Source: Rhopalosiphum padi | Taxonomy: Eukaryota; Arthropoda; Insecta; Hemiptera; Aphididae | Length of the DNA stretch: 64,000 nt | Direction of reading: 5' to 3' | Assembly (NCBI RefSeq): GCF_020882245.1 | Contig: NC_083600.1 | Span: 24,862,001 to 24,926,000 of the forward strand | Shown: in pieces, positions 1 to 12,185 of the stretch | Layout of the letters: the number at the start of each line of letters is the position of its first letter | Numbering within the stretch: the stretch's first letter is position 1 | The notes under the pieces: model-generated | The model's database searches: none | Seen by the model: the letters and a program-made list of their open reading frames with translations, nothing else | What the model was told of the DNA's origin: nothing | Translations under genes and position numbers: made by a program

Positions 1-3000
1 CGACTACGTAATTCAATATTTATTGCATACGTACAGCATTAATAACTGTTTTACTCGTAGATAAGTATTAAAGTTTTTTTTTAATTTAAATTAATTTTTA
101 AACAAATAAGTGTGAACATAATATTATTATTATCATCATCAAAACTCATATACCTACTTATACTGCAGTTGACGTAGGTACACCGGTTTAGCTATAGGTA
201 CCTAGTAATGAGTAATGACATTATTTTTGAAAAATGAATAATGATGCAACTCAATACAGCCATATAGACATTCACATTTTAATAGTATATATAATTATAT
301 TATTGTGACACGTGCGTGTTAAATATTTCACATTGCAGTTGCAGTACCTATATACTATTATTTTCGATACAAAACCAGCTGAGTATGTTTATGCATACTA
401 CCCACGCGGCACTCACTCCCGACCTAAATACTCAATAGTGTATTTAAACACTTAAACATTCAAACGCTGTACAATATAATCTATACTTAACAAATTATTT
501 TAAATTCTCGACGAGTCGATAAACTTTAATTTCACCATTCTAATTATTCATTCGCTCTGCAGTGCCGTATTTCCCTGTAAACGTCTTATACTTTTATCTT
601 TTATTTTATTTAATTATATGGGATTCGCCATTTTACATTTGAGACAATTGTATTAATTATTACAGTATAGCTGTATAGGTCAAAGGTGGATCCAGGGGGG
701 CACTGGGGGCAAGTGTCACCCCCGTTACAAAAACAAGTAATACCTATAAAAAGCTTCAGAACAGCTACGATTTCAGAAAAATAAAACTATGTACAAAGAG
801 AATATCAACAATCAAGAGTGAAAATCCAAGAAGGTAGGATTATTATTGGTATTATAGTAATTTGACATATATGATTGGTTTGTTTTGTTGGTAAGTTGTG
901 GTGGCTCTAGGAATATGGAAAATTGTATTAGAACGTGTAAGACGAGAAGGAATTTTAAAATTGACTAAGGTTGATAAAGTATAGAAGAATCGATTCTGTT
1001 AAGTAAAATATTATTGAAGAACTTTGTACTTAGCAAACATCTCCTTCTCACCACCATCATTTTAATAATAATAATATAATAAACTACAAGAGAGTAGTAG
1101 TGCTAGTAGTGGTGCACGGGCATCCTAGCTTCTTACATAGGCGATAGGCACCTGTAGGGGGGCAAGCTGGGGCATTTGGCTTTTTCAAAATTATTTTTTA
1201 ATTGAATGTTTTAAGATAAATTACTATTTACTATATATATAACAACTTGAAATTGGTTATATAAATAATAGGTTACCATCATTATAAAAACATTAGATTA
1301 GATTATTTGCAGTCGATTGATAATTGTATACCTATATAGTAAAATCAAAATATTTCTCCTTAAATTCTAGCATTGCTCCCCCCGCTCTAGAAAATTTTTT
1401 ACGGGCGCCTATGGCTCCTGCATCGGCTGAACCATTCATATACGACATCATAACATTCATAACAATATGCGCTACCTACTGTATTTTAAATTACTGACGG
1501 CATTTTCGAAGATAACTATTAGGTCACAACCTAGATCCTATATAGTAGTTGCGGATGGTAGGCGGTAGCTAGGTATCAATATTGATTAATAATAATAGTT
1601 ATTCATTTATTATATTATATTGTTAACATCGTTTGATAGTTAATGCATGCACATTACCTATGAGTGTAGACCGTCCGCCGACGCCAGCGTTGTTTATGAG
1701 TACGTCGACGCCGCCGAACGTTTCTTCGACCCATTGAAACGCTCGTATAATCTCTTCCTCGTGACATAAATCCACGTTTAACGGGTAGAGGTTCGTAGTT
1801 TTTTTTTCATCTTTCAGTTCCTATACGCAATTATAGATAAACATATTTATCAAATATTATAAGTAAATAATACATTACATAGACTTCAATCAATATACCT
1901 ATTACTTTAATAATATTTTTATATTAATTTTTTTTAAACAACCAATATCGTACAAAATCAATGTCATATCTAACACGAAATTATTAAAAACCAATAGCGT
2001 GTTGAACAATTTTCAGACCAGAGGCAAACTACCATTTTACCTCCCATGCACCTACAGCTTTTATTTAAAAAATATTATTATTAAAAACGTTTTATCTCAC
2101 TAAATCCATTATTATTCGGACTATTTGATATAACCAACTACTCACCCAATAATTTTGATCTTGAGGGCAAGTTCCTCAAAAAATCTACTTCAACAGTCCA
2201 TAGCCGTAACTAGGGTGAGGCGTGGGAGGCCTTGGGTGTCTGATGTTGGGGGGGGGAGAGGGCGTAAATGATGCTACTTAAGAAAAAATATTATTGATAA
2301 TATAAGACTTTTCATCGATCCGTAGATATAATGTTGAGAATTACATACTTGTGGCTAAAAATTGTATTTCTTGTATTGCTTTAAACTTAATTACTAATTT
2401 TCAGATATTTTAGTATCTTATTATATTATTAGTATCTTATTAAGAAATATTAAAAACGGCGAGTGTGTCACCCCAATCACCTAGGTGGTGCATAACTACT
2501 AAAGTTCTACCTCAGGATAAAAAATGGCTTGGTACGGCGCTTGTTCAACACGTCATTGATTGAAACCATCATATATATAATTACATGTTTATCAATTTAT
2601 CATATGTATAGTACCTATACAGTATATTATACATATAATTATAATTAGTGAATAAATCGATTTTATTGATATACCTATAAATGGTTACCTAAACAGTATA
2701 TAATATTATGTTATATCAAGCGCATGTTATTTTATTTTACACCGTTTAATCGTACTCGGATTTAATATAGGCATATAATAGGTATTTATTGGGTTCCTAT
2801 ACCCAATATTATTCTATCTAATCCATACCTATATATGTGAACATATAATGTAATCTACAAAATATTTAAATTTACAATGATTGATTAATCTATATGATAT
2901 GCTTAATGTAGGAAGTAATAAGCTTAAATACCTATTGCGTGAAAAATTACCCAAGTATAAAATTAATGTGTCTGTACGTGTGTATTTGTCTAAACTTAAA

Positions 3001-3316
3001 TTTAATCATATTTTACCTAATTTATAATCTAATTATTGTGTTATAAATTATAATAGTTTCAGTTAACTAAAAATAAATAATAAAATTTATACGTATTATT
3101 ATATTATACCTATAAGCTATTACCTATCTAGTGTATAGGATCGAGTGCATTGTACCACTGCAATTTCTATGAAGATAATTGTTTTTTTAAATCAAAATAA
3201 TATATAATTTATTAAACCATTACTAAACGTCGGCACATTTATTGTATGCTTTATGCACGTTGCGAATGCACAACATATATATATATATGACTTTATATAT
3301 ATATATATATATATAT

Positions 3317-3347
<31 letters not shown>

Positions 3348-5695
3348 AACATAATATCTTAACTTAATATGTACCTACCAATAATGCAATATATAGAGTA
3401 TATATATAAAGTCAATAACCGTATAGGTTGTTTGCGGTAACTAGTAAGTAACAACCTCTATAACAGACGTCTTGTTTACGTTATAGAAACACTGAAACGG
3501 TACACTATATAATATTATGAAAATGAAACGAAGAAGAGCGACGGAACCAGATTCTTTCGAGATAGATTTTACTTTTCCTCGGTACATACGATGCGTGCAC
3601 ACATAATACTATACGTGGCTTACGTAAGTATAGAAACACGTTCATTTAAGTGTGAGCCCTAGTGCCGCAGGGGACCAAAACGAATTTCATACTACTCCCT
3701 AAATACACATTTGATATGTGTTTTATTAATGATTTTTTATTGATCTTTATCCTTGACATAATAAAAATTTGGCATGCAAATCAAAATAGTTGCGATGAAA
3801 TATTGTAGCAACTCATATGTATTACGTTTAACCGGTTATCCAACAAGAAAAGGTATGAGATGTCATAACAGGTATCAGTAAAGTGTTGATAGTATTCACG
3901 TATAAAAATTATATGATAAGTGATGATAACAAATTAAAAAAAATAATATAATTATGTCTTTACTTTCCATTTTTCTATTTTTTTTTAAAACATTGCTATT
4001 CATTATGATAGTAGTTAGTTACTAAATTATTACACATTTCGAAGCTGTTTGTATTTTGTAATTTGTAAATAATATATTGTACAGTAAAAAGCCTTAAACA
4101 CTGAAGTTAAAAATAAATAACTTAATATTTGCGTGGGTACTCAATTTTTTAATAAATTTTATTTGTACCTATTCATTTTTCAATAATTCTATTAATATTT
4201 AAAAGCTATTGGCGTCTATATTTTGTTTTATTTATTTTTTTAAGCGTTTAAATAGTTTAGGTGTCTAAGGTGTCTTAGTTAAGTTCAATATACACACGAG
4301 TTGTATATGTCCCAACCGAATACCGATATTAATTTAATTGATAGAACTTTTAGAATTTACTAATAGTATAATACATAAATATATACTAGAATCTAATGAG
4401 AATATTTAAAAAAATTGATTAAGTCAAATTTTTATACTTAAATAAGACAAAATACGCCTATTTGTTGTAAGAACAATTAATAAAAACTTGTTTTGAATTT
4501 TAAATAGTGAAATGCATTATGATAGCAAAAATACCTCCAATAATTACTTCACTGAAAAACTTACATTAACAGGACGTCGAAGGTAAATTTTTCGAGTATC
4601 AATACAACGCACCGGGCTTCCAATTGTAGGTATTCAGAAAGTAATAATTGTATAATAAATCTAAAGATATACCCAAAGAAAGATTAGAATATATACTACA
4701 TGAGTATCGAGTCTTATAAAAAAAAAAAAAAAATACCTACCTACTGTATTTATTATGAGAAATTTTACGTTTTTCAAAAGGTCAAAAAAAAAAATGTCAA
4801 TTATGTTTTGCAAAAACACTTTTTATAGGCACCATAGAATGTATTATTATAATTATATATACTTATATTTTAAATTTACTTTTATTTACTAAACACCAAA
4901 TTATTATAACCGATGTTATTTCTAATTGTATCTATTATAAATAACAATAATATTGTTGTAAATTGTCATATATAGTGCGTTATTAAATAATGATGCAAAG
5001 TTAATGAAAATATTGTTTTAGCTAAAATTATGCAATACAAGTTAACCTATACCATATTGTTTATTTTAAACGAACACAACTAGTTGCCGGTGTTGTCTCA
5101 CAATCTCACATAGCTGCAAATGTAGTATACTGTATAATATATACAAAGAATAATATACGACGAACAATAAACATATTTCAAATTTAATTAGTGGTTTGTT
5201 GGGTGGTGACTCAGAGCCAGAAGTTCATAGAGTAGCTTCAAATGTTTTTAAGTAAGTAACTTATTATTGTCCTAATTCAATTTTTTTGATGACAAACGTT
5301 TTTGGGGACTTGTACGCAAACGGGATATACCAGGTATTGATTTTAATGATTAACATTTAATGTCCTAACAATTAACATATTTTAATTAATATAAATGTGA
5401 GAGCCCCGTGGCTTTACTTTAAAATTACTAATTACGCAGAAAGGGTTAAAAATTTCTACTGTATGCCTAGTATATAGATTGTATAATATATAAGAAATCC
5501 ATCACAAATCAACAAGCAAACTGCTGCAGTTTAGTTAATGTGGATACTTACCAACAAGAGTTCGGTCTGCTTGTCGATGGCCACGACTGCAAGGTCCAAA
5601 TCTAACAGTCTCTTAGTGATCGCCATCCCTATACCTCCGTTGGCGCCAGTCACTAACGCTACTTTGCCTTTCCACCGGTTCATATTGGTAGTCAT
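1..5695 (-). CDS. Short-chain dehydrogenase/reductase, first two coding exons (partial, runs off left edge)
   Basis: Coding exons on the minus strand are 5695-5552 (144 nt, phase 0) and 1820-1658 (163 nt, ending in phase 1). The donors read GTAAGT and GTAATG, and the acceptor is TATAG. The ATG at 5695-5693 opens a peptide with the Rossmann cofactor motif TGANGGIG at residues 16-23 and an acidic residue (D41) at the end of the second beta strand, which in this family usually favours NAD(H). Exon 2 carries the structural motif NNAG at residues 91-94. These are hallmarks of classical SDR enzymes, which are cytosolic oxidoreductases acting on alcohols or ketones. The closest insect groups I know are farnesol-dehydrogenase/DHRS11-like proteins, but the substrate cannot be inferred here. 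The catalytic YxxxK and the C-terminus must lie left of position 1. The 3.7 kb intron 1821-5551 and the stretch 1-1657 contain only AT-rich sequence and repeats. Confidence 0.88.
1136..1413. mobile_element. Degenerate hAT-like miniature inverted-repeat element
   Basis: The left end CATAGGCG at 1136 is mirrored by CGCCTATG ending at 1413, and both ends have G-rich or C-rich runs just inside. The flanks GCTTCTTA and GCTCCTGC match at only five of eight positions, so any target duplication is eroded. The end sequence resembles the better-preserved element at 6754-6921. It lies in an intron of the SDR gene. No coding potential is visible inside. Confidence 0.45.
3274..3413. repeat. AT dinucleotide array with interspersed GACTTT units
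   Basis: Two long (AT)n runs, each introduced by GACTTT, occupy about 3274-3347. An inverted copy (TATATAAAGTC) lies at 3402-3413. The arrangement could fold into a large AT-rich hairpin. It lies in intron 1 of the SDR gene. It is either a simple microsatellite or the core of an old palindromic transposon; I cannot tell which. Confidence 0.7.
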
Positions 5696-6753
5696 ATTTG
5701 TTCAATTTAAAAAATAAAAAACGTAATCCAAAATGTTGACTGTGGACGTTATGTGTTGCCCGATATCATTTAATATTATTTATAACACCTACAAAATTAT
5801 TGTCACTATTTAGATAAGTTGATGTAGGGTTATCCATTGGTGCGTGCACGCACATTAGCGACTGTTTCAACGAGTGTCTGATTGCGACTGCCACTGGTTC
5901 GGATTTTGACGCGGTGCCGCAATATGTTACCAAATAGTAATATTATAGGTAGCAACGTCGCCATCGTCATTTCTCGTTCACGGCCGGTGGGGTCGTCGTA
6001 TCGGGAAAAGAAAGAAGAAATTAAAAATTAAAACTTACGCAGTGAAAAAAAATTACAATACTAATCAGTCGGGTCATAAAAACTAGGTATATAACTGTGA
6101 ATAATAAGCATAAAGTTTAAATTATTATTATTTTTTTTTTATTGTATATAAACTGTAAATATTCTTAAACTATTCTAGTAATTTATTTCAAATATTGTAT
6201 AGATGTATATTGTAAAAAATATGATAGATAATCAAATAAAAATAAATAATAATGTTACTAATAATATACATATAGCTATAATATAGGTGATTTTAATGTT
6301 AACTGTTCATAGATTTTGTTTTTTCTAGATTTCATTTTTGAAAAGTCCTCAATGATATCTCCATATCCTAATGAATAATGATGACGATAAGTCACTTTCT
6401 ATAGTTAATATGGCTAAGGAATTTAATCTTTCTTGCAGCATAGTAAATAAGTTGATCGTAAATAATTTTTCACTCTTTATAAAACAAAAAACGAACGTTC
6501 GACGGTATAGTTAGTAGCTGGTGTTGAGACAAATGCTCGAAGGGTAATTTCAATTGTCGACCTCATCGACAAGTTCCTGGGAAAAAATTAATATTCCTTT
6601 ACTAAAAATAAACGAATACAAAATCCAAATACACCATTCAAAATTTTTAAATGGTAAAATAAATTAAAAATTATGTAAATTTATTACATAAAAAATAAAA
6701 TAAATTCAATACAATTTTTACGCCCTTCAAAATGTGCCACCCTGTGCGGCCAC

Positions 6754-6921
6754 CATAGGCGCAATTAGGGGGGGTCTTGGGTGGGCTAAGCCCACCCAGT
6801 TTTGTCTGTAGCCCACCTAATTTTATATGTTAACAATACTATAGTGACGTAGGGGCAAAGCCCCCACGGGTTACTAATATCAATTTAGCCACCCAGAAAT
6901 AGAGCTCTAGTTGCGCCTATG
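6754..6921. mobile_element. hAT-like MITE, 168 bp, with intact 8-bp target duplication
   Basis: The left end CATAGGCGCAATTAG is mirrored at the right by CTAGTTGCGCCTATG, a 15-bp terminal inverted repeat with one mismatch. It is flanked on both sides by GCGGCCAC (6746-6753 and 6922-6929), an 8-bp duplication as made by hAT transposases. The inside is non-coding with G-rich and C-rich stretches. The flanks belong to an older repeat whose end (ATCCACCCCTG) finishes near 6958, so this insertion is nested. Confidence 0.88.
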
Positions 6922-8231
6922 GCGGCCACATAGTTTGCAGTGCCTTAAATCCACCCCTGCGCACAGTGAAAATAATTTTTATATTTTACTATCGATAATA
7001 TCGATAACAAAACATAGAACGCTCGTAGACAGTCTCCCAAAATGTATAGATTATAATCTATAGACTATAAGCCTTGGGAAGTTGGACAGGCCCGGCCGTG
7101 CAGGTACTGATCAACTCATCACGTATATGCGTGCGTGGTCACATGATCACTGATCAGTATTGGTGTCATACACTATTAATTCCCATGTTATTTTGCTTTG
7201 CACTTATTATACATATTTATCGTACGTATTTATTATTATCGTCTAGACGTGTGTATTATTTGTTTTTTAATTAAAATTTTTTTAAGCTAATTAATAACCC
7301 ATAATAATGTCAGTAATGAACAGATACAGTCTGTGAGTGTGCAATTGAAATACTGTTTTTAAAGCCTTTCGATTCACTAAATTTTGATGAAAAATAAATA
7401 AGAATAATAACCGTGTAATACTAATAATTATTAAGATTTAAAATTTATAAGCAAAACCAAAACTCAAAAAGCCCCACCCTTGGCGATATAAATATGTAAC
7501 CTAAAAATATATTTATGTTAAAAATACTTCAGATTAGGTTAGGATTTATTATACAATTTTTCATATGTTTTGTTTAAAGAAATAATCAAAAATTAAACAT
7601 ATTTTACAACTTATTAATGTGAGCGTATGGCAGCAATACTCAATGATGGATGTTGGCTGTGTGCTGGTTCTCTAAATTTAAATATTAAATTAATGTACCT
7701 CCCTTTAAAAAACTGCCTATGCACAAGCTATCATGTGTTTCAGTGTTTGTACTCTGTGCCTACCATAATATAATAATATTATATTATATATTATTGGCTT
7801 CTTAGAAAAATCTTGGTGCCACCACTAATAATCTACGTAATTATGTCATACTTGTTTTTCTTGTTTATGTGATCCTACAGGTTTATTTTAAATTTTAATG
7901 GAAATAATATTTCTATTTTAATGAAAATATTTTTAATAATATATTACAGGGGTTTCTTGATTTATGTATTACTGTATGAGTAGGGTTGCTTAATATTTAA
8001 ATATATAAAATTGTATTGCAAAATCTTAATATTATATTATTAATATAACATTTTAATAGTTAACTATGGTATTTCGTTTTTAATTAATTAAGAATACAGT
8101 GTCAGTATATTTAAAAATTGTATAATATACATGACTTAAAAAGTTATATGAGTGTAATTTACCTATTCTTACTATGATCTTTATTTATGACTAGGCTCGA
8201 TTATAATAATTTAATCTATGTAATAATGAGT

Positions 8232-8387
8232 CAGGCACTTATACGAAAAAAAATTTCGGGAGGATTTACAAAATGTAGTAATACAAATTGTGCCGCGACA
8301 TAATAAAACAATTTTTTCCTCGTTACTCGAAATTATTTTGGAAGGGGGCCGGGGGGTTCAACCCCTCCCCCCCTGTAAACGTGCCTG
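8232..8387. mobile_element. hAT-like MITE, 156 bp, with 8-bp target duplication
   Basis: The left terminus CAGGCACTTATAC pairs with the right terminus GTAAACGTGCCTG (inverted, 11 of 13 bases). Identical TAATGAGT copies flank it at 8224-8231 and 8388-8395. It is non-coding, with a C-rich patch before the right end. A fragment with the same right end occurs at about 19900-19932. Confidence 0.87.
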
Positions 8388-11300
8388 TAATGAGTGATGA
8401 CCAGGGTTTGTAAACTGCGGCATATATAACAAAATACTGATAAATGTTGTTTATGTGTTATTTTATTTGACGCGTGTTATTTAATGCAATTGATGCAATT
8501 TAATAGATAGGCCTATGCTCTATACATTGTAGAATTCATCTTTTGTAAAAAATTACTATTAAACCACTTAGTCTTTATAGTCTCTTATAATATCGTTCAT
8601 ATTTTATTCTTCCATCAATTCTATTTCTATCAATATCTACTACCCAACTAGCAACTGCCTGAGCATTTCTTGCCTGACTTATTGGACCCTACGTTAGTAT
8701 GTTACACGTCACAGATTCGTAATAAACCAATAATACATTAACTCGTATAGTCGTTTAGGTATTTGAATCAAACAAATTTTAAACTAGTTTTAAAAATCAT
8801 AAACTAATTTACCAATTATACTTATCAATTTAGAACATCGAGGTTTAAAATGCGTTTCAAGTAAAAATCTTTAGGGAATATTGTTGTAACTAACTTCTCT
8901 ATACATATTTGTATAACTGATAAGTTCGGTAATGCATTTTACATCGTTTATACTATAACCTATATGAGTCTAGCTAAATATTATCAATATTTTATAAACA
9001 GTATTAAAAAAACACTTATTTTTTTCTTGTAATAAATCATATTATGTAGATGTTAAGTTTTTTGATTTACAAGTGAGTATTGTTATTAACCTTAGCCTGT
9101 TAATAAAAGTTATAAGTACTTTAGTTATGAATTTATGATTGATAAGGTATAATTTTTAATTATACCTATCTATTCTACTTATCAGCAATTTGCCTATTTG
9201 CTGATTTTTTTTATAATTTAAATGAAAGTTCTTCCTCCTATTCCAACAAGCTTTAAAATTGTTATTTTCAGATACATTTTATAAACAAGGTTACATTTAT
9301 TTATTTACTATTCAGAAATTAAACTTACATAAGAAGCTTGTCAGCTACTTAAAAGTAACTAGATATAAATTTGGTTGTAGCTTATACAAAGGCTTATTTG
9401 GTTGTAGATAATCGATATCGTATATCATTATTTTAAAATTTTACCAAAACTATTTGGTTAAATGATAATGTTTTTTACAGCTTTTATATTGTTTCCTATG
9501 TTATTCAAGAAAAATCAGCTATTCAATTACTTTATTAAGTATTACTTTTCTAAATATTAGCTTATTATAAGATTTTTTTAAGTTTATTCTTTTACACTTG
9601 AAAATAAAACTTCAAATAATCACAATCGTCGTTAGACTACTACTCAATACTAATCACTATTATTATGTTTTGTAATCATAGACATTACATATTCAACACA
9701 TTATTATGGGTAAGAGTAATTATTATATCTTTACTCACAAGAGATTCATACATCAATAAAATAATATAAAAAATACAAAGGTACGAATACTGAAAGAAGA
9801 CACTATTAATATAATAATAATATAAAATATCATTATCGATTTATAGTTTATCTTCCAATCTCCATCGCTCAGAATCATTTTTTCGTATCCGTTTAGGTAC
9901 AATAATTTATCATATTAGATAATTGGATTCAAATTTAACACATCTATTTACAGTTACCTACTAAATAATGAAGAAGGTACACTCGAAACTTACTATAAGG
10001 CAGAACGGTGAATTACCCGGTTTTTTATTTATAAAATTTAAATTTAAATAAATTAAACTTGCGCCAAGTATACTACAACAGTACAACATAGACAGTTATC
10101 ACTATTATAGCTATTTCCTATAACTAGGTATTACGTCATAATTATGCAGGTTAATCAAATACATGTCTTCCTGTATACTTCAACAGTGGTTAAAGGTGCA
10201 TATTAGGAAGTTTTCTGACCCCCTCTCACAGCCTCGCCTAAATCGTTTAGACTATGTTATAATAATCATTATTAACTCATAAATCATTTTTGATTTTTCG
10301 TTGTATATTTTTATGTACCTGATGTCGTGATCTATCTGAAAAAGTGCTTAACACTTACTATACACTATGTAGTCATGACTGTTTTTACTTTTTATCCTAT
10401 AACCGATAATATAGCCGATATATTAAATACATTCCCCTCTCCCTTGGCTCTTTATTTTTCACTGAATATGGATTTCGTTTTTGTTGTACACTCGTACATA
10501 TCTATACAGAGATGTAAATTATAAGAACATTTTATAAACCAATGGCGTCTCGGCTCACCGCACATATTGTGTTTACGGCTTGATGTTGACCTACTGGGTC
10601 TGTGGGCCAAGGTGGTTTGGTCTCGACGGGCGTGTGTTTACAAACAACCATACCTATGTCCTATATACTACAGGTAAGTAGATTCAGCATATAAGTAGTA
10701 TATATAATAATAATAATAATAAAAAGCGCTCTGAATATCGTATATCGTCGCATAATGCGTAATCATAAAAATAATATGTAATAATTTCACAGTCATAATA
10801 TACCGGACTTAGTATCTGGCAGCACGTTGTCGTCGCCACCCGCGGTGAAAGAGTGAGAGAGAAGCTACTATAGTCGATACAATAATATGAGACACTATAA
10901 GACACATAATATAATAGTTACTATAGTTACCATTACCTTTACCTACCTATTGTAGGTACTTATAATACTACTACTAATAATAATATACGTAATAAGACCT
11001 TTTACCATATAATAATAAATGGTATACTTAATATATATTATTATTATTATTGTATTTTAGGTACCCGTGAAAATATTAATTATTAAACACAGCAAGCTAG
11101 GCAATCGTCACATTTTAGCTATTGTCCAAACTGCAGCCTGCAAGCACATATTATATAATAATACCATGTTTGTATATTATTATGAATATAATACAAATAT
11201 TCCTATATACCTATATGAAATTTATATTTTATAAAATTTGAATAGATTTCTTTTATTTTTGTTGGTGAAACCACTAAAAATTAATTAACTTCCTGATTTT

Positions 11301-12022
11301 TAGTAATCTATATTTTTAATTGTTTAATTTGAAAGATTTTTATTAAAATAGCTAAAAAATAATATAAAAGTTTCGACGAAATACCTAAATATTAACAAAA
11401 ATATTAATTCATGATGGAAACATTATTAAAATACTATTGATTATTATTACCTATAGACTATAATTTAAAAAATATAAATCTCAACCTTGTAAAAACTTGA
11501 ATTTTTTCACTGGGTTAGGTTAGGCTAGGCAGGTAAATAGGTTAAATACCTATTTACTAGACACAATAAAAATTTTAAAATATTCAAATTCATTTTAAAG
11601 TATTTCTATGATAAATCTATTTATATCATTCTACGATACCTATGTATTTATAACTATATGTATTTATTGACTTTTACATATACCTAAGTAATAGTTTTCA
11701 AAATATTTACAAAATTTTAACTTTTTTTGTAACAATGCTAGTCACAAAATGTTCTCAAAATTAAGGCTGGTAAAAAAACAAAGCTAAGAAGCTTTATAAT
11801 GTAAAAATCGATTAGATTCAATGATGTTAGTATTTGTTGAATAGGAATTGGTATCTAAATTAGATCCAGAAGACATCATTGAAGAATTTAAACATCTTTA
11901 CAATACACAACGGCAATTATAACATTAATTATTTTCATATTTTGTAACCAACAGACATATAAACATAATAATATTTAATTATATTATATTTATTATTTAT
12001 ACATGATTTTATTTTATATAAC

Positions 12023-12185
12023 TATGGGCGTCCCCGGACATTTTTCCTAGGGGGGGAATTAATTTAAAAAATAAATGAAGATTTTTTTATACATTTTATA
12101 CTTACATAGTACATTATTATGTTTATTCTAGGGTGGGGGGGGGGGGGCAAGTGCCCCGTCTTTCTCCCCCCTTAAGGACGCCCAT
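12023..12185. mobile_element. hAT-like MITE, about 163 bp
   Basis: The ends ATGGGCGTCC (from 12024) and GGACGCCCAT (to 12185) form a 10-bp inverted repeat. TATATAAC occurs on both sides (12015-12022 and 12186-12193), leaving one unpaired base at the left boundary. It is non-coding and contains a poly-G run near 12135-12147. Confidence 0.78.

Noticed and set aside
660..740. G-rich then C-rich sequence (GGTGGATCCAGGGGGG...CACCCCC) resembling a transposon end
   Set aside because: No matching inverted end or target duplication could be found, so it was not called as an element.
2200..2280. G-rich tract after CATAGCCGTAACTAGGGTGAGG, possible transposon left end
   Set aside because: No inverted partner within the next several hundred bases.
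7074..7274. Small open frame in the intergenic region
   Set aside because: No usable ATG at the stated start, composition dominated by Ile, Leu, Tyr and Phe, no domain.
10684..10905. 73-residue minus-strand open frame rich in Tyr and Leu
   Set aside because: Low-complexity translation of AT-rich repeats; no homology recognised.
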